Below are positions 35,216-46,204 of a stretch of DNA of 64,000 nt, one piece after another; position 1 is the stretch's first letter, and the number at the start of each line of letters is the position of its first letter. Source of the DNA: Arthrobacter sp. AQ5-05 (GTDB taxonomy: Bacteria; Actinomycetota; Actinomycetes; Actinomycetales; Micrococcaceae); the NCBI RefSeq assembly GCF_003287975.1, contig NZ_QMKQ01000010.1, positions 1 through 64,000 on the forward strand. Direction: 5' to 3'. Position numbers and translations under genes: made by a program. The notes under the pieces are model-generated. The model did not search any database. It was not told where the DNA came from and saw nothing but the letters and a program-made list of their open reading frames with translations.

Positions 35216-36538
35216 ATGACGGCCACGAACACCACGCTTGTCGAGTCGACGTTGACTGAAAGCATTGCCACCCTGGATCCGGAGATCGCGCAGCGCATCG
35301 ACGCGGAGCTGGCCCGCCAGCAGCGCGGCCTGGAGATGATCGCCTCGGAGAACCACACGGCCCTGGCCGTGATGCAGGCGCAGGGCTCGGTGCTGACCAA
35401 CAAGTACGCCGAGGGCTACCCTGGCAAGCGCTACTACGGCGGCTGCGAGGAGGTCGACGTCGTCGAAACCCTGGCCATCGAACGCGTCAAGGCCCTGTTC
35501 GGCGCGGCGTTCGCCAACGTGCAGCCGCACTCCGGCGCGCAGGCCAACGCCTCGGTGATGCACGCGTTGATCCGCCCGGGCGACACCATCATGGGGTTGA
35601 ACCTGGCCCACGGTGGGCACCTGACCCACGGGATGAAGATCAACTTCTCCGGCCGCCTGTACAACATCGTCCCGTACGGTGTTGAGGAGGACTCCCTGGT
35701 CATCGACATGGACAAGGTCGAGGCCCTGGCCATCGAGCACCAGCCCAAGATGATCGTGGCCGGATGGTCCGCCTACCCGCGCGAACTTGACTTCGAGCGC
35801 TTCCGCGAAATCGCCGACAAGGTCGGCGCGTACCTGTTCGTCGACATGGCCCACATTGCGGGCCTGGTCGCCGCCGGCCTGCATCCTTCCCCGGTGCCGC
35901 ACGCCCACGTGGTCTCCTCCACCACGCACAAGACCCTGGCCGGTCCGCGCGGCGGGATCATCCTCACCAACGATGCGGACATCGCCAAGAAGATCAACTC
36001 CGCGGTGTTCCCCGGGCAGCAGGGCGGCCCGCTGGAGCACGTGATCGCCGGCAAGGCCGTCGCGTTCAAGATCGCCGCGACCGAGGAGTTCCGCGAACGC
36101 CAGGCACGCACCATTGCCGGGGCCAAGATCCTGGCCGAGCGCCTCACCGCGCCGGACGTGGCAGCCAAGGGCATTTCCGTGCTCACCGGCGGCACCGACG
36201 TGCACCTGGTGCTGGTGGATTTGCGCAACTCGGAGCTGGACGGCCAGCAGGGCGAAGACCTGTTGGCCAAGGTTGAGATCACCGTGAACCGCAACGCGGT
36301 CCCCTTTGACCCGCGCCCGCCGATGGTCACCTCCGGGCTGCGCATCGGCACCCCGGCACTGGCCACCCGCGGCTTCTCCGAAGCCGCCTTCGTGGAGGTC
36401 GCGGACATCATCGCCGAGACCCTGATCGCCGGCACCACGGAAAACAACCAGGACACCCTCGCGGCCCTGAAGGACCGCGTCACCGCCCTGGCCAACGCCC
36501 ACCCGCTGTACCCGAATCTCGCCCCGATTGGAGCATAA
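35216..36538 (+). CDS. glyA: Serine hydroxymethyltransferase
   Basis: A 440-residue SHMT interconverting glycine plus methylene-THF with serine. The PLP lysine is Lys239 in [13 protein letters not shown], with Asp210 and His213 (VDMAH) stacking on the cofactor and the N-terminal MIASEN segment. AAGGAG precedes the ATG at 35216 by 11 nt. As first gene of the sarcosine oxidase operon, it takes both products of SoxBDAG, glycine and methylene-THF, and makes serine for the serine dehydratase encoded downstream. This is probably a dedicated second SHMT, apart from the housekeeping enzyme. Confidence 0.95.
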   Translation: MTATNTTLVESTLTESIATLDPEIAQRIDAELARQQRGLEMIASENHTALAVMQAQGSVLTNKYAEGYPGKRYYGGCEEVDVVETLAIERVKALFGAAFANVQPHSGAQANASVMHALIRPGDTIMGLNLAHGGHLTHGMKINFSGRLYNIVPYGVEEDSLVIDMDKVEALAIEHQPKMIVAGWSAYPRELDFERFREIADKVGAYLFVDMAHIAGLVAAGLHPSPVPHAHVVSSTTHKTLAGPRGGIILTNDADIAKKINSAVFPGQQGGPLEHVIAGKAVAFKIAATEEFRERQARTIAGAKILAERLTAPDVAAKGISVLTGGTDVHLVLVDLRNSELDGQQGEDLLAKVEITVNRNAVPFDPRPPMVTSGLRIGTPALATRGFSEAAFVEVADIIAETLIAGTTENNQDTLAALKDRVTALANAHPLYPNLAPIGA

Positions 36539-36542
36539 GAAC

Positions 36543-37760
36543 ATGGCTGACATCCTCCCCGAGCACCCGGAGTTCCTCTGGCACAACCCGGACCCCAAGC
36601 CGTCCTACGATGCAATCATCGTCGGCGGCGGCGGGCACGGCCTGGCCACCGCCTACTACCTGGCCAAAAACCACGGCATGACCAACATCGCGGTCCTGGA
36701 GCGCGGCTGGCTTGCCGGCGGCAACATGGCCCGCAACACCACCATCATTCGCTCCAACTACCTCTGGGACGAATCCGCTGGCATGTACGAGAAGTCCCTG
36801 AAACTCTGGGAGCAGCTCCCCGAGGAACTGGAATACGATTTCCTCTTCTCCCAGCGCGGGGTCATGAACCTCGCCCACACCCTGGGCGACGTCCGCGAAT
36901 CCATGCGCCGTGTCGGGGCCAACCAGCTCAACGGCGTCGACGCCGAATGGATCACCCCCGAGCAGGTCAAGGAACTGTGCCCGATCATCAACATCGGTGA
37001 CGACATCCGGTACCCGGTCATGGGTGCCACCTACCAGCCGCGTGCCGGCATCGCCAAGCACGACCACGTCGCCTGGGCCTTCGCCCGCAAGTGCGACGAA
37101 ATGGGTGTCGACATCATCCAGAACTGCGAAGTCACCGGCTTCATCAAGGACGGCAACCGGGTCACCGGGGTGAAGACCAACCGCGGGACCATCAATGCCG
37201 GCAAGGTCGCATTGTGCGGCGCCGGGCACTCCTCGGTGCTGGCCGAGCAGGCCGGCTTCGATCTGCCAATCCAGTCGCACCCGCTGCAGGCACTGGTATC
37301 CGAACTGCACGAGCCGGTCCACCCGACCGTCGTGATGTCCAACCACGTCCACGTCTACGTTTCCCAGGCGCACAAGGGCGAACTGGTCATGGGCGCGGGC
37401 ATCGACACCTACAACGGCTACGGCCAGCGCGGCGCCTTCCACGTGATCGAGGAGCAGATGGCAGCTGCCGTGGAGCTCTTCCCGATCTTCGGACGGGCCC
37501 ACGTGCTGCGCACCTGGGGCGGCATCGTGGACACCACCATGGACGCCTCGCCGATCGTCTCCAAGACCCCGATCGACCAGCTGTACGTGAACTGCGGCTG
37601 GGGCACCGGCGGGTTCAAGGGCACACCGGGCGCCGGTTTCACCTTCGCCCACACCATTGCCAACGACGAGCCGCACGAACTCAATGCAGGATTCAGCATT
37701 GAGCGCTTCGAGACCGGCCACCTCATCGACGAACACGGCGCCGCAGCCGTGGCCCACTAG
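36543..37760 (+). CDS. soxB: Sarcosine oxidase beta subunit
   Basis: A 405-residue catalytic subunit of heterotetrameric sarcosine oxidase. The FAD-binding GGGGHG (28-33) is intact. His173 in AGIAKHDH corresponds to the histidine that covalently binds FMN in characterised enzymes. It oxidises sarcosine at FAD and passes electrons via FMN to oxygen, making hydrogen peroxide. The start at 36543, 4 bp after glyA, has GGAG upstream. Gene order glyA-soxBDAG is typical of sarcosine-using bacteria. Confidence 0.95.
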   Translation: MADILPEHPEFLWHNPDPKPSYDAIIVGGGGHGLATAYYLAKNHGMTNIAVLERGWLAGGNMARNTTIIRSNYLWDESAGMYEKSLKLWEQLPEELEYDFLFSQRGVMNLAHTLGDVRESMRRVGANQLNGVDAEWITPEQVKELCPIINIGDDIRYPVMGATYQPRAGIAKHDHVAWAFARKCDEMGVDIIQNCEVTGFIKDGNRVTGVKTNRGTINAGKVALCGAGHSSVLAEQAGFDLPIQSHPLQALVSELHEPVHPTVVMSNHVHVYVSQAHKGELVMGAGIDTYNGYGQRGAFHVIEEQMAAAVELFPIFGRAHVLRTWGGIVDTTMDASPIVSKTPIDQLYVNCGWGTGGFKGTPGAGFTFAHTIANDEPHELNAGFSIERFETGHLIDEHGAAAVAH

Positions 37761-37778
37761 AAAGGGATCCACACAACC

Positions 37779-38087
37779 ATGATGCTCATCGAATGCCCCT
37801 GGTGTGGGCCCCGAAACGAGACCGAATACGGCTACGGCGGAGAAGCCCACGTGGCCTACCCGGCCGACCCGAATGCACTGACCGACAACGAATGGGCCAA
37901 ATTCCTGTTCTACCGCAAGAATCCCAAGGGGCTCTTCGCCGAACGCTGGGTCCACTCCGCAGGCTGCCGCCGCTGGTTCAACGCCGTGCGGGACACCCTC
38001 ACCTATGAATTCAAGGCCGTCTACAAGCCAGGCGAACCGCAACCCATCGCCACCACCAACGCACCAGCACAGGGAGGAACCAAGTGA
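37779..38087 (+). CDS. soxD: Sarcosine oxidase delta subunit
   Basis: A 102-residue small subunit. It carries the zinc-site residues Cys6 and Cys9 (CPWCG), His59 and Cys63 (WVHSAGC) expected for this family. It has no catalytic role of its own and stabilises the heterotetramer. The start codon is an ATGATG doublet, so Met1 or Met2 may be used. Its stop overlaps the first codon of soxA by 4 bp. Confidence 0.93.
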   Translation: MMLIECPWCGPRNETEYGYGGEAHVAYPADPNALTDNEWAKFLFYRKNPKGLFAERWVHSAGCRRWFNAVRDTLTYEFKAVYKPGEPQPIATTNAPAQGGTK

Positions 38088-40996
38088 GCACCACTTCTTC
38101 GCACCGACTCGGCGCAGAAGCATCGGCATCCGCCCGCATCGACCGCGGGCGTGAAATCGCCTTCACCGTTGATGGCAAGGAACTTTCCGGTTTCGCCGGG
38201 GACACCGTGGCCTCCGCCATGTTGGGAGCCGGGCTCAAGGCCTGCGGCCCGTCGCTGTACCTGGACCGCCCGCGCGGCATCATGTCATCCGGCGTCGAGG
38301 AATCCAACGCGCTGGTCAAGATCGGCGCCCGCTACGCAGGGCACGTGAACGAATCCATGCTCCCGGCCACCACCGTGGAGTTGACCGACGGCATGGAGGT
38401 GACCCTGCTTTCGGGCCTGGGCCAGCTGGATCCGCGCACCGACGAGGCCATCTACGACCGCAAGCACGTGCACACCGACGTACTTGTCGTCGGTGCCGGC
38501 CCCGCCGGGCTGGCAGCTGCGCGCGAGGCCGCCAAGTCCGGTGCCCGCGTGATCCTCATCGACGAACAGCCCGAAGCCGGCGGTTCGCTGCTTTCGGCCT
38601 CGACGGAAACCATCGACGGCCAGCCGGCCGCGCAGTGGATTGCCGAGACCCGCGCAGCCCTGGATGCGGTCGAGGAATTCACCTACCTGGCACGCACCAC
38701 CGCATTCGGCAGCTACGATGCCAACTACATCCTGGCAGTCCAGCGCCGCACCGACCACCTGGGCGGCGAGCTGGGTGCCGGGGTGTCCCGCGAACGCATC
38801 TGGCACATCCGTGCCGCACAGGTCGTGCTGGCCACCGGCGCGCACGAGCGTCCGCTGGTCTTCGAGAACAACGACCGCCCCGGCATCATGCTGGCCGCCG
38901 CCGCCCGCTCGTACCTGAACCGCTACGGCGTCCAGGTCGGCCGGCAGATCGTCGTGGCCACCACCAACGATTCCGCATACGCCCTGGTCGAAGACCTGTT
39001 GGCCGGTGGCACCAGCGTGGCTGCCGTCGTCGACGCCCGCGAGGAGCCCTCGATTCGCGCGACGGAACTCTCCGCGCGCGGCGTCCGGGTCCTGACCGGC
39101 TCGGTGGTCGCCAACACCGCGGCAGGCGCCGACGGTGCCCTGGCCTCGGTGACCGTCAGCGGCATCGACGCCCACGGCGCCCTGACCGGCAGCGTCGAAA
39201 CCATCGACGCCGATGTGCTGGCCGTTTCCGGCGGCTGGAACCCGGTGGTGCACCTGCACTCCCAGCGCGAACGCCGCCTGGGCTGGAACGAGGCCCTCTC
39301 CGCGTTCGTCCCGACGCACCCGGTGGCCAACCAGCAGACCGCCGGCGCCATGAACGGGCGTCTGGAGCTTGCCTCCGCGCTGGCCGAGGGCGCCCGCGCC
39401 GGAGCCGACGCGGCAACGGCCGCCGGGTTCTCAAGCACCGCTTCGGTGCCCAGCGCCCCGGTGGAGACCCCGGGCGCTTCCCGCGCCCTGTGGCTGGTGC
39501 CTTCGCTTGACGGCGAAGCCGCCGACTACAAGAACCACTTCGTGGACTTCCAGCGCGACCAGACCGTCGCCGATGTGCTGCGTTCGGTCGGCGCCGGAAT
39601 GCGTTCGGTGGAGCATGTGAAGCGCTACACCTCCATTTCCACCGCGAACGACCAGGGCAAGACCTCCGGGGTCAACGCCATCGGCGTGATTGCCTCCGCC
39701 CTGGACATCAACGACGTGGCCGGCATCGGCACCACCGCGTTCCGCGCCCCCTACACCCCGGTGGCCTTCGCGGCACTGGCGGGGCGCGAACGCGGGGAGC
39801 TCTTCGATCCCGCGCGCCTGACCTCCATCCACCCCTGGCATGTGGAGCGCGGTGCGCTGTTCGAGGACGTGGGACAGTGGAAACGCCCCTGGTACTACCC
39901 GCTGGAAGGCGAGGACATGGACACCGCGGTCTACCGCGAGTCCAAGGCCGTGCGCGATTCGGTGGGCTTCATGGATGCTTCCACCCTCGGCAAGATCGAG
40001 ATCCGCGGCAAGGATGCCGGCGAGTTCCTGAACCGCATGTACACCAACGCTTTCAAGAAGCTCAAGCCCGGGCTGGCCCGCTACGGGCTGATGTGCAAGG
40101 CCGACGGCATGATCTTCGACGACGGTGTGACCCTGCGCCTGGACGAGGACAGGTTCTTCATGACCACCACCACCGGCGGTGCCGCCGGCGTGCTGGATTG
40201 GCTGGAGGAATGGCTCCAGACCGAATGGCCGGAACTTGACGTGAAGTGCACCTCGGTCACCGAACAGTACTCCACCGTTGCAGTGGTGGGACCCAAGTCC
40301 CGCGCCGTGCTGGCCAAGCTGGCCCCCGAGTTGGACCTGGACAACGAGTCCTTCCCGTTCATGGCCTTCAAGGAGACCGTGCTGGCCTCGGGCATCGCAG
40401 CCCGGGTCTGCCGCATCTCCTTCTCCGGCGAACTGGCCTACGAGATCAACGTGCCGTCCTGGTACGGGCTCAAGGTCTGGGAAGCAGTGGCCGCGGCCGG
40501 GGAGGAATTCAACATCACCCCGTACGGCACCGAAACCATGCACGTGCTGCGCGCCGAGAAGGGCTTCATCATCGTCGGCCAGGACACCGACGGCACGGTA
40601 ACTCCGCAGGACGCCTCGATGGAATGGGTCGTCTCCAAGGTCAAGGACTTCGTGGGCAAGCGTTCCTTCGACCGCGTGGACAACAAGCGCGAGGACCGCA
40701 AGCAGCTGGTCACGGTGCTTCCGGAAGACAAGACCCTGCGGCTGCCGGAGGGCACCCAGCTGGTCAACTACGGAACCGCGCTGACCCAGGCCACCGAGCC
40801 GGTGCCAATGGAGGGGTTTGCGACCTCCAGCTACCACTCGCCGGCGCTGGGCCGCAGCTTTGCCATGGTCATGCTCAAGAACGGCCGGGCCCGCATCGGT
40901 GAAAAGCTGCAGGCCTTTGTCGATGGAAGCCTCGTTGATGTTGTAGTTTCCGAAACCGTACTGTTTGATCCCGAAGGGAGCCGTCGAGATGGCTGA
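38084..40996 (+). CDS. soxA: Sarcosine oxidase alpha subunit
   Basis: A 970-residue alpha subunit. An N-terminal ferredoxin-like domain (about 25-110) resembles the Fer2_4 type but keeps few cysteines. An NAD-binding Rossmann domain follows with GAGPAG at 137-142, and the C-terminal aminomethyltransferase (GCV_T-like) half (about 590-960) binds THF. In the complex it takes the imine formed at SoxB and transfers the one-carbon unit to THF, giving methylene-THF for SHMT. A GTG start overlaps soxD by 4 bp (GTGA), and the 3' end overlaps soxG by 8 bp. Confidence 0.95.
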   Translation: MSTTSSHRLGAEASASARIDRGREIAFTVDGKELSGFAGDTVASAMLGAGLKACGPSLYLDRPRGIMSSGVEESNALVKIGARYAGHVNESMLPATTVELTDGMEVTLLSGLGQLDPRTDEAIYDRKHVHTDVLVVGAGPAGLAAAREAAKSGARVILIDEQPEAGGSLLSASTETIDGQPAAQWIAETRAALDAVEEFTYLARTTAFGSYDANYILAVQRRTDHLGGELGAGVSRERIWHIRAAQVVLATGAHERPLVFENNDRPGIMLAAAARSYLNRYGVQVGRQIVVATTNDSAYALVEDLLAGGTSVAAVVDAREEPSIRATELSARGVRVLTGSVVANTAAGADGALASVTVSGIDAHGALTGSVETIDADVLAVSGGWNPVVHLHSQRERRLGWNEALSAFVPTHPVANQQTAGAMNGRLELASALAEGARAGADAATAAGFSSTASVPSAPVETPGASRALWLVPSLDGEAADYKNHFVDFQRDQTVADVLRSVGAGMRSVEHVKRYTSISTANDQGKTSGVNAIGVIASALDINDVAGIGTTAFRAPYTPVAFAALAGRERGELFDPARLTSIHPWHVERGALFEDVGQWKRPWYYPLEGEDMDTAVYRESKAVRDSVGFMDASTLGKIEIRGKDAGEFLNRMYTNAFKKLKPGLARYGLMCKADGMIFDDGVTLRLDEDRFFMTTTTGGAAGVLDWLEEWLQTEWPELDVKCTSVTEQYSTVAVVGPKSRAVLAKLAPELDLDNESFPFMAFKETVLASGIAARVCRISFSGELAYEINVPSWYGLKVWEAVAAAGEEFNITPYGTETMHVLRAEKGFIIVGQDTDGTVTPQDASMEWVVSKVKDFVGKRSFDRVDNKREDRKQLVTVLPEDKTLRLPEGTQLVNYGTALTQATEPVPMEGFATSSYHSPALGRSFAMVMLKNGRARIGEKLQAFVDGSLVDVVVSETVLFDPEGSRRDG

Positions 40997-41606
40997 GCAA
41001 GTTTTGACTGATATTTCCGCATTGCGCACCAGTCCGTTGGCGCACATGGCATTCGCGCTGCAGCAGGGCGCGGTGGCCGGGGAACGCGGTGTGAGCGCAC
41101 GCGAGCTTGCGTTCACCACGCAGATCGGCCTGCGCGCCGAGCCCGGTTCCGAGGCCCACGCGGCCCTGGCTGCGGCAACCGGTGTCGGCCTGCCCGCATC
41201 GGTGGGCGAGGTCGCCGGGAACGCGGAGGGCACCGCCGTGCTCTGGAGCGGTCCGGACGAGTTCCTGGTGGTGGCGCCGGAAGGCACCGAGCTGTTCGAC
41301 GACTTGGTTGCGGCGCTGGGCCAGTCCGCGGGCCAGGTCGTCGACCTCTCGGCAAACCGCACCGTCGTCGAACTCTCGGGCCCCAGTGCCCGGCTCGTGC
41401 TGGAAAAGGGCTGCCCGGCGGACCTGCACCCGCGCAGCTTCGGCGTGGGAACCGCGATCGCCACGGTGCTCGGCCCGGTGCCGGTGTTGCTGTGGAAGAC
41501 CGCCGAAGACACCTTCCGGCTGCTGCCGCGTGCCTCCTTCGCCGATTACACGGCACGCTGGCTGCTCGACGCCATGACGGAGTTCGCTTCCCCAGAGGTC
41601 GACTAA
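40989..41606 (+). CDS. soxG: Sarcosine oxidase gamma subunit
   Basis: A 205-residue gamma subunit with the GCV_T-like small-domain pattern ([54 protein letters not shown]). It completes the SoxBDAG complex. The ATG lies inside the last codons of soxA and its TAA shares an A with the ATG of sdaA (TAATG), so the operon is tightly coupled. Confidence 0.93.
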   Translation: MAEQVLTDISALRTSPLAHMAFALQQGAVAGERGVSARELAFTTQIGLRAEPGSEAHAALAAATGVGLPASVGEVAGNAEGTAVLWSGPDEFLVVAPEGTELFDDLVAALGQSAGQVVDLSANRTVVELSGPSARLVLEKGCPADLHPRSFGVGTAIATVLGPVPVLLWKTAEDTFRLLPRASFADYTARWLLDAMTEFASPEVD

Positions 41607-42997
41607 TGGCACTAAGTGCACTGGACCTGTTTTCCATCGGCATCGGCCCCTCCTCCTCTCACACGGTGGGGCCGATGAAGGCGGCGAAGCGGTTCACCGA
41701 TGGTTTGCTGGCAGGCGGGCGCCTTACCCAGGTCGCCCGCCTGCGGGCGGAGCTTTTCGGTTCGCTGGGCGCCACCGGCCTGGGACACGGCAGCGACAAG
41801 GCCGTCATCCTGGGCTTGCAGGGACACGACCCGGCAACCGTGGACACCGCACTGGCCGATTCCTTGGTTGCGCAGTCCATTACGGCGGGGACCCTGCAGC
41901 TGGCAGATGGACACCGCATTGGGTTTGACGACGAAAAGGACGTCATCCTGCACCGCCGCAAGGCGCTGCCCGGGCACCCCAATGCCATGACCTTTGCTGC
42001 GTTCGATGCCGCGGGCACGCTGCTCCAGGAGCAAACCTACTACTCCGTCGGCGGCGGGTTCGTGGTGGACGAGCACGAATTCGGGGCCGAACGCATCGTG
42101 AACGACGATTCGGACCTGCCCTACCCGTTCACCACCGGGGCACAGCTCTTGGCGCATTGCTCCACCGAAAACAAGTCCATTGCGCAAATCATGCTGGCCA
42201 ATGAACTCACCTGGCGCAGCGAGGCGGAATTGCGCGGACAGCTACTGGAGATCTGGGCCGTCATGGAAGCGTGCGTGGAAAACGGTTGCACCCGCACCGA
42301 GGACCTGCTGCCCGGCGGGCTCAAGGTCCGCCGGCGGGCACCGGCGCTGCGCGAGAAGCTGCGGGCCACCGAGGCCGCAGCTGCCGGCCAGGTCCCTGAT
42401 CCGTTGTGGGCCATGGAATGGGTGAATCTCTATGCGTTGGCGGTGAACGAGGAGAACGCTTCCGGAGGGCGCATCGTCACGGCCCCCACCAACGGTGCCG
42501 CGGGCATCATTCCGGCGGTGATGCATTTCTTCATGCGCTTCATGCCGGGCGCCAGCCAGGACAAGGTGGTGGAATTCCTGCTCACCGCCGCGGCCATTGG
42601 GATCCTGTTCAAGGAGAATGCCTCGATTTCAGGGGCGGAGGTCGGCTGCCAGGGCGAGGTCGGCTCGGCCTGCTCGATGGCCGCCGGTGCGCTGTGCGCG
42701 GTCCTGGGCGGCACCCCGGCCCAGGTGGAGAACGCCGCGGAGGTCGGGATCGAACACAACCTTGGATTGACCTGTGATCCGATCGGCGGGCTCGTGCAGA
42801 TCCCCTGCATCGAACGCAACGCGATCGCCAGCGTGAAGGCCATCAATGCGGCGCGACTCTGCTTGCAGGGCAACGGGGAGCACAAGGTGTCCCTGGATGC
42901 GGCGATCGAGACCATGCGGCAGACCGGCGCCGACATGAAGACCAAGTACAAGGAAACCTCGCGCGGCGGACTCGCCGTGAATGTAACGGAGTGCTGA
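41606..42997 (+). CDS. sdaA: L-serine ammonia-lyase, single-chain iron-sulfur type
   Basis: A 463-residue L-serine dehydratase converting serine to pyruvate and ammonia. The N-terminal beta domain has [10 protein letters not shown]. In the alpha domain Cys348, Cys390 and Cys401 have the 42- and 11-residue spacing of the three [4Fe-4S] ligands of the characterised Legionella enzyme. It drains serine made by SHMT from sarcosine-derived glycine, so the operon ends in pyruvate. Start and stop are coupled to soxG (TAATG), and purU follows after 1 bp. Confidence 0.95.
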   Translation: MALSALDLFSIGIGPSSSHTVGPMKAAKRFTDGLLAGGRLTQVARLRAELFGSLGATGLGHGSDKAVILGLQGHDPATVDTALADSLVAQSITAGTLQLADGHRIGFDDEKDVILHRRKALPGHPNAMTFAAFDAAGTLLQEQTYYSVGGGFVVDEHEFGAERIVNDDSDLPYPFTTGAQLLAHCSTENKSIAQIMLANELTWRSEAELRGQLLEIWAVMEACVENGCTRTEDLLPGGLKVRRRAPALREKLRATEAAAAGQVPDPLWAMEWVNLYALAVNEENASGGRIVTAPTNGAAGIIPAVMHFFMRFMPGASQDKVVEFLLTAAAIGILFKENASISGAEVGCQGEVGSACSMAAGALCAVLGGTPAQVENAAEVGIEHNLGLTCDPIGGLVQIPCIERNAIASVKAINAARLCLQGNGEHKVSLDAAIETMRQTGADMKTKYKETSRGGLAVNVTEC

Positions 42998-42998
42998 G

Positions 42999-43865
42999 AT
43001 GGATACGAAGTCCGAAGTTGAACACGTCCTGACCGTCGCCTGCCCCGAGCGACCCGGCATCGTCCATGCGGTGACCGGGTTCCTGCTGGACGAGGGCCGC
43101 GACATCGTCGAGCTCAAGCATTTCGGGGACCGCCGCGCCGGGCAGTTCTTCATGCGCATCGACGTAGCCGGCCCCGACGCGGAGGGCCTGACCGAGCGCA
43201 TGCGCGGCGGATTCGAGGCGCTGGCCGCCGAGTACGGGATCACCTGGACGCTGGTCCCCAAGGGCACCAGGAAGCGGGTGCTGATCATGGTCTCCAAGTT
43301 CGACCACTGCCTCAACGACCTGCTGCACCGGGCACGCCTGGGCGAGCTGCCGATCGACGTGGTCGCGGTGGTCTCCAACCACACCGACCACCAGTCCCTG
43401 GCGCAGTGGCACAATGTGCCGTTCTTCCACGTGCCGGTCACCCCGGAGACCAAGCCGGCCGCCGAAGCGCGTCTGCTTGAACTGATCGACCAGTTCGATG
43501 TGGAGCTGGTGGTCCTGGCCCGCTACATGCAGGTGCTCAGCGACGAACTCAGCGCCAAGCTCTCCGGCATGACCATCAACATCCACCACTCGTTCCTGCC
43601 CTCCTTCAAGGGCGCCAAGCCCTACCACCAGGCCTGGGACCGCGGGGTCAAGACCGTGGGCGCGACCGCCCACTACGTCAACGCCGAGCTCGACGAGGGC
43701 CCGATCATCTCCCAGCAGGTCCAGGACGTCGACCACACCTACTCCCCCGCGGACCTGGTGGCTGCCGGGCGCGACACCGAGTGCAAGGCGCTGTCCAACG
43801 CGGTGAAGTGGCATTCCGAGGGCCGGGTGTTCCTCTACGGCAACCGCACCGTGGTGCTGCGCTAG
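42999..43865 (+). CDS. purU: Formyltetrahydrofolate deformylase
   Basis: A 288-residue PurU. The N-terminal ACT domain (about 8-85) begins [15 protein letters not shown]. The formyltransferase-fold domain contains the catalytic Asn194, His196 and Asp232 ([16 protein letters not shown]). It hydrolyses 10-formyl-THF to formate and THF, regenerating free THF when sarcosine oxidation overloads the one-carbon pool. Being last in the glyA-sox-sdaA operon supports that role. A strong hairpin follows 26 bp after the stop codon. Confidence 0.94.
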   Translation: MDTKSEVEHVLTVACPERPGIVHAVTGFLLDEGRDIVELKHFGDRRAGQFFMRIDVAGPDAEGLTERMRGGFEALAAEYGITWTLVPKGTRKRVLIMVSKFDHCLNDLLHRARLGELPIDVVAVVSNHTDHQSLAQWHNVPFFHVPVTPETKPAAEARLLELIDQFDVELVVLARYMQVLSDELSAKLSGMTINIHHSFLPSFKGAKPYHQAWDRGVKTVGATAHYVNAELDEGPIISQQVQDVDHTYSPADLVAAGRDTECKALSNAVKWHSEGRVFLYGNRTVVLR

Positions 43866-43891
43866 GCATCCTTCGCACGTGATTCGCTTTC

Positions 43892-43941
43892 CGGCTTCGG
43901 GCCGGCGGGATCCCTTCCGGGGTTCCGCCGGCCCGAAGCCG
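43892..43941 (+). terminator. Terminator of the glyA-sox-sdaA-purU operon
   Basis: A perfect 17-bp stem (43892-43908 with 43925-43941) around a 16-nt loop, followed by TTTAA. It closes the seven-gene operon. Confidence 0.85.
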
Positions 43942-44004
43942 TTTAATCGGCGGTCCTGCCGGCTCCCGCCTACTCCAAGCCGAAACACTGCACCACCCCT
44001 TGAT

Positions 44005-44025
44005 CTATACCCCTACGGGGTATAG
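44005..44025. promoter_or_regulatory. CsoR-like copper operator
   Basis: CTATACCCC and GGGGTATAG, separated by TAC, form a perfect 9-bp inverted repeat. It has the TACCCC-N-GGGGTA core typical of CsoR-family sites. It ends 3 bp before the ATPase ATG and includes a TATAGG -10-like box, so bound repressor would block the promoter. No csoR gene is present nearby. Confidence 0.75.
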
Positions 44026-44028
44026 GTT

Positions 44029-46131
44029 ATGGGCATGAACGATCACCAGCGCCACACAACCACCCCGAGGGAAGCCGGGCCCCGCCCACCCGGCGGGGGG
44101 ACGCACGCCGCACACCCGGAACCCGGGCACACCGGCATGGACCACACGACACACGCGGGCCACGTCGCGGTCTTCCGGAAACTCTTCTGGACCATGCTTG
44201 CCCTCTCCCTGCCGGTGCTGGCCTTCAACTCCATGTTCACCATGCTCATCGGCGTATCCCTGCCCGAGAACCCCTGGATCCCCTGGGTCTCCCCCCTTCT
44301 GGGTACCGTGATGTATTTCTGGGGCGGGCGCCCCTTCCTGTCCGGGGCACGCGACGAGCTGGCGGCCCGCAAGCCGGGCATGATGCTGCTGATCGCCCTG
44401 GGCATCACCGTGGCCTTCGCGTCCTCCTGGGGCGCAAGCCTGGGGATCCTGGACCACGGCCTGGACTTCTGGTGGGAGATGGCCCTGCTGGTGGTCATCA
44501 TGCTGCTGGGCCACTGGATCGAGATGCGCTCGCTGGCCCAGACCACCTCCGCCCTCGATTCCCTGGCCGCGCTGCTGCCGGACACCGCCGAACGGATCGT
44601 GGACGGAGTCGCCGAACAGGTCTCCCCCGGCGAGTTGGCCGTGGGCGACATCGTCATCGTCCGTCCCGGCGGGCGCATCCCGGCCGACGGGATGGTCACC
44701 GAGGGCACCGCCGAACTGGACGAATCCATGATCACCGGCGAATCCCGGACCGTGTCCCGCGGCCCCGGCGCCCGCGTGGTGGCGGGAACCGTCTCCGCCG
44801 ACACCGCGATCCGCGTGAAGGTCACCGCGACCGGCGCCGACACCGCCCTGGCCGGCATCCAGCGCCTGGTCTCCGAGGCGCAGGCCTCCAGCTCGAAGGC
44901 ACAGCGCATTGCCGACACCGCGGCCGGCTGGCTGTTCTGGTTCGCCCTGGGAGCCGCCGCCATCACCGCCACCACCTGGTCGCTGCTGGGCGATCCGGAC
45001 GCCGCGGTCATCCGCACCATCACCGTGCTGGTCATTGCCTGCCCGCACGCCCTGGGCCTGGCCATCCCGCTGGTGGTTTCCATCGCCACCGAGCGCGCCG
45101 CCGCCGGCGGGGTGTTGGTCAAGGACCGCCTGGCCCTCGAGGGCATGCGCCAGGTGACCTCGGTGCTCTTCGACAAGACCGGCACCCTGACCGTGGGCAA
45201 ACCCGTCGTCACCGCGGTGGCCACGGTGCCCGGCCACGACGAGGAACAGATCCTCGCCCTGGCTGCCGCGGCCGAAGCGGACAGCGAACACCCGCTGGCC
45301 AGGGCCGTCGTGCGGGCGGCGGCCGAACGCCCACTGGTTCTCTCCCCCGCCACCGGGTTCCGCTCGGCCGCTGCCGAGGGCGTGCGGGCCACCGTCGAGG
45401 GCATCGACGTCGGGGTCGGCGGCCCGCACATGCTGGCCAACCACGCGCTGACGCCGCTGGCCGCCAGCGAGGCCTGGAAGAACGACGGCGCAACCATCCT
45501 GCACGTGATCGCCGACGGGCGCATCATCGGCGCGCTGGCCCTGGGCGATGAGATCCGGCCCGAGTCCCGCATGGCCGTGGACGCGCTGCACGCCCGGGGC
45601 ATCGAGGTCGTCATGATCACCGGCGACGCGGCCGCGGTGGCCGAATCCGTGGGCAGGGAGCTGGGCATCGACAGGGTCTTTGCCGGCGTCCGGCCCGAGA
45701 ACAAGGCCGCCAGGGTCGCCGCCCTGCAGGCCGAGGGCCAAAAGGTCGCCATGGTCGGGGACGGTGTGAACGACGCACCTGCACTCGCGCAGGCCGATGT
45801 CGGAATCGCGATCGGCGCGGGCACCGACGTGGCCATCGCCTCGGCCGGGGTCATCCTGGCCAGCGACGATCCGCGCTCGGTGCTCTCGGTCCTGGACCTC
45901 TCCAACGCCAGCTACCGGAAGATGAAGCAGAACCTGTGGTGGGCCGCCGGGTACAACCTGATCTCGATCCCGCTGGCAGCCGGAGTGCTGGCCGGGGTCG
46001 GCTTCATCCTGCCGATGTCGGTCGGCGCGGTGCTGATGTCGATCTCCACCATCGTGGTCGCGCTGAATGCGCAGCTGCTGCGCCGGCTGGACCTGCGCCC
46101 CGGCGCCGGCTTCGAGACGGACCGCGGGTAG
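44029..46131 (+). CDS. copB: Copper-translocating P-type ATPase, CopB (CPH) type
   Basis: A 700-residue P1B ATPase. A His-rich N-terminus (about 1-46, many His, no CXXC domain) precedes eight helices. The actuator TGES is at 236-239, the ion-binding CPH at 338-340, the phosphorylated DKTGT at 382-386 and the GDGVNDAP hinge near the C-terminus. The CPH motif marks the P1B-3/CopB subgroup, which exports copper ions. Two ATGs are possible, at 44029 and 44035; given the TATAGG box just upstream, a leaderless start at 44035 is plausible. Control by copper through the CsoR-like operator is likely. Confidence 0.93.
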   Translation: MGMNDHQRHTTTPREAGPRPPGGGTHAAHPEPGHTGMDHTTHAGHVAVFRKLFWTMLALSLPVLAFNSMFTMLIGVSLPENPWIPWVSPLLGTVMYFWGGRPFLSGARDELAARKPGMMLLIALGITVAFASSWGASLGILDHGLDFWWEMALLVVIMLLGHWIEMRSLAQTTSALDSLAALLPDTAERIVDGVAEQVSPGELAVGDIVIVRPGGRIPADGMVTEGTAELDESMITGESRTVSRGPGARVVAGTVSADTAIRVKVTATGADTALAGIQRLVSEAQASSSKAQRIADTAAGWLFWFALGAAAITATTWSLLGDPDAAVIRTITVLVIACPHALGLAIPLVVSIATERAAAGGVLVKDRLALEGMRQVTSVLFDKTGTLTVGKPVVTAVATVPGHDEEQILALAAAAEADSEHPLARAVVRAAAERPLVLSPATGFRSAAAEGVRATVEGIDVGVGGPHMLANHALTPLAASEAWKNDGATILHVIADGRIIGALALGDEIRPESRMAVDALHARGIEVVMITGDAAAVAESVGRELGIDRVFAGVRPENKAARVAALQAEGQKVAMVGDGVNDAPALAQADVGIAIGAGTDVAIASAGVILASDDPRSVLSVLDLSNASYRKMKQNLWWAAGYNLISIPLAAGVLAGVGFILPMSVGAVLMSISTIVVALNAQLLRRLDLRPGAGFETDRG

Positions 46132-46166
46132 GCAACCGCCCGGGCCCGAACCGCCCGCGCCGCCCC

Positions 46167-46197
46167 TTGACATTGACGTTGCGTCAAGCTTTACCGT
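46167..46197 (+). promoter_or_regulatory. MerR-type promoter with 19-bp spacer and operator
   Basis: -35 TTGACA (46167-46172), a 19-bp spacer and -10 TACCGT (46192-46197). The spacer contains the perfect inverted repeat TTGAC-N5-GTCAA (46173-46187). Over-long spacers are the hallmark of MerR-controlled promoters. The ATG lies 7 nt after the -10 box, so the transcript is probably leaderless. Confidence 0.75.
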
Positions 46198-46204
46198 TGA
46201 TTCC

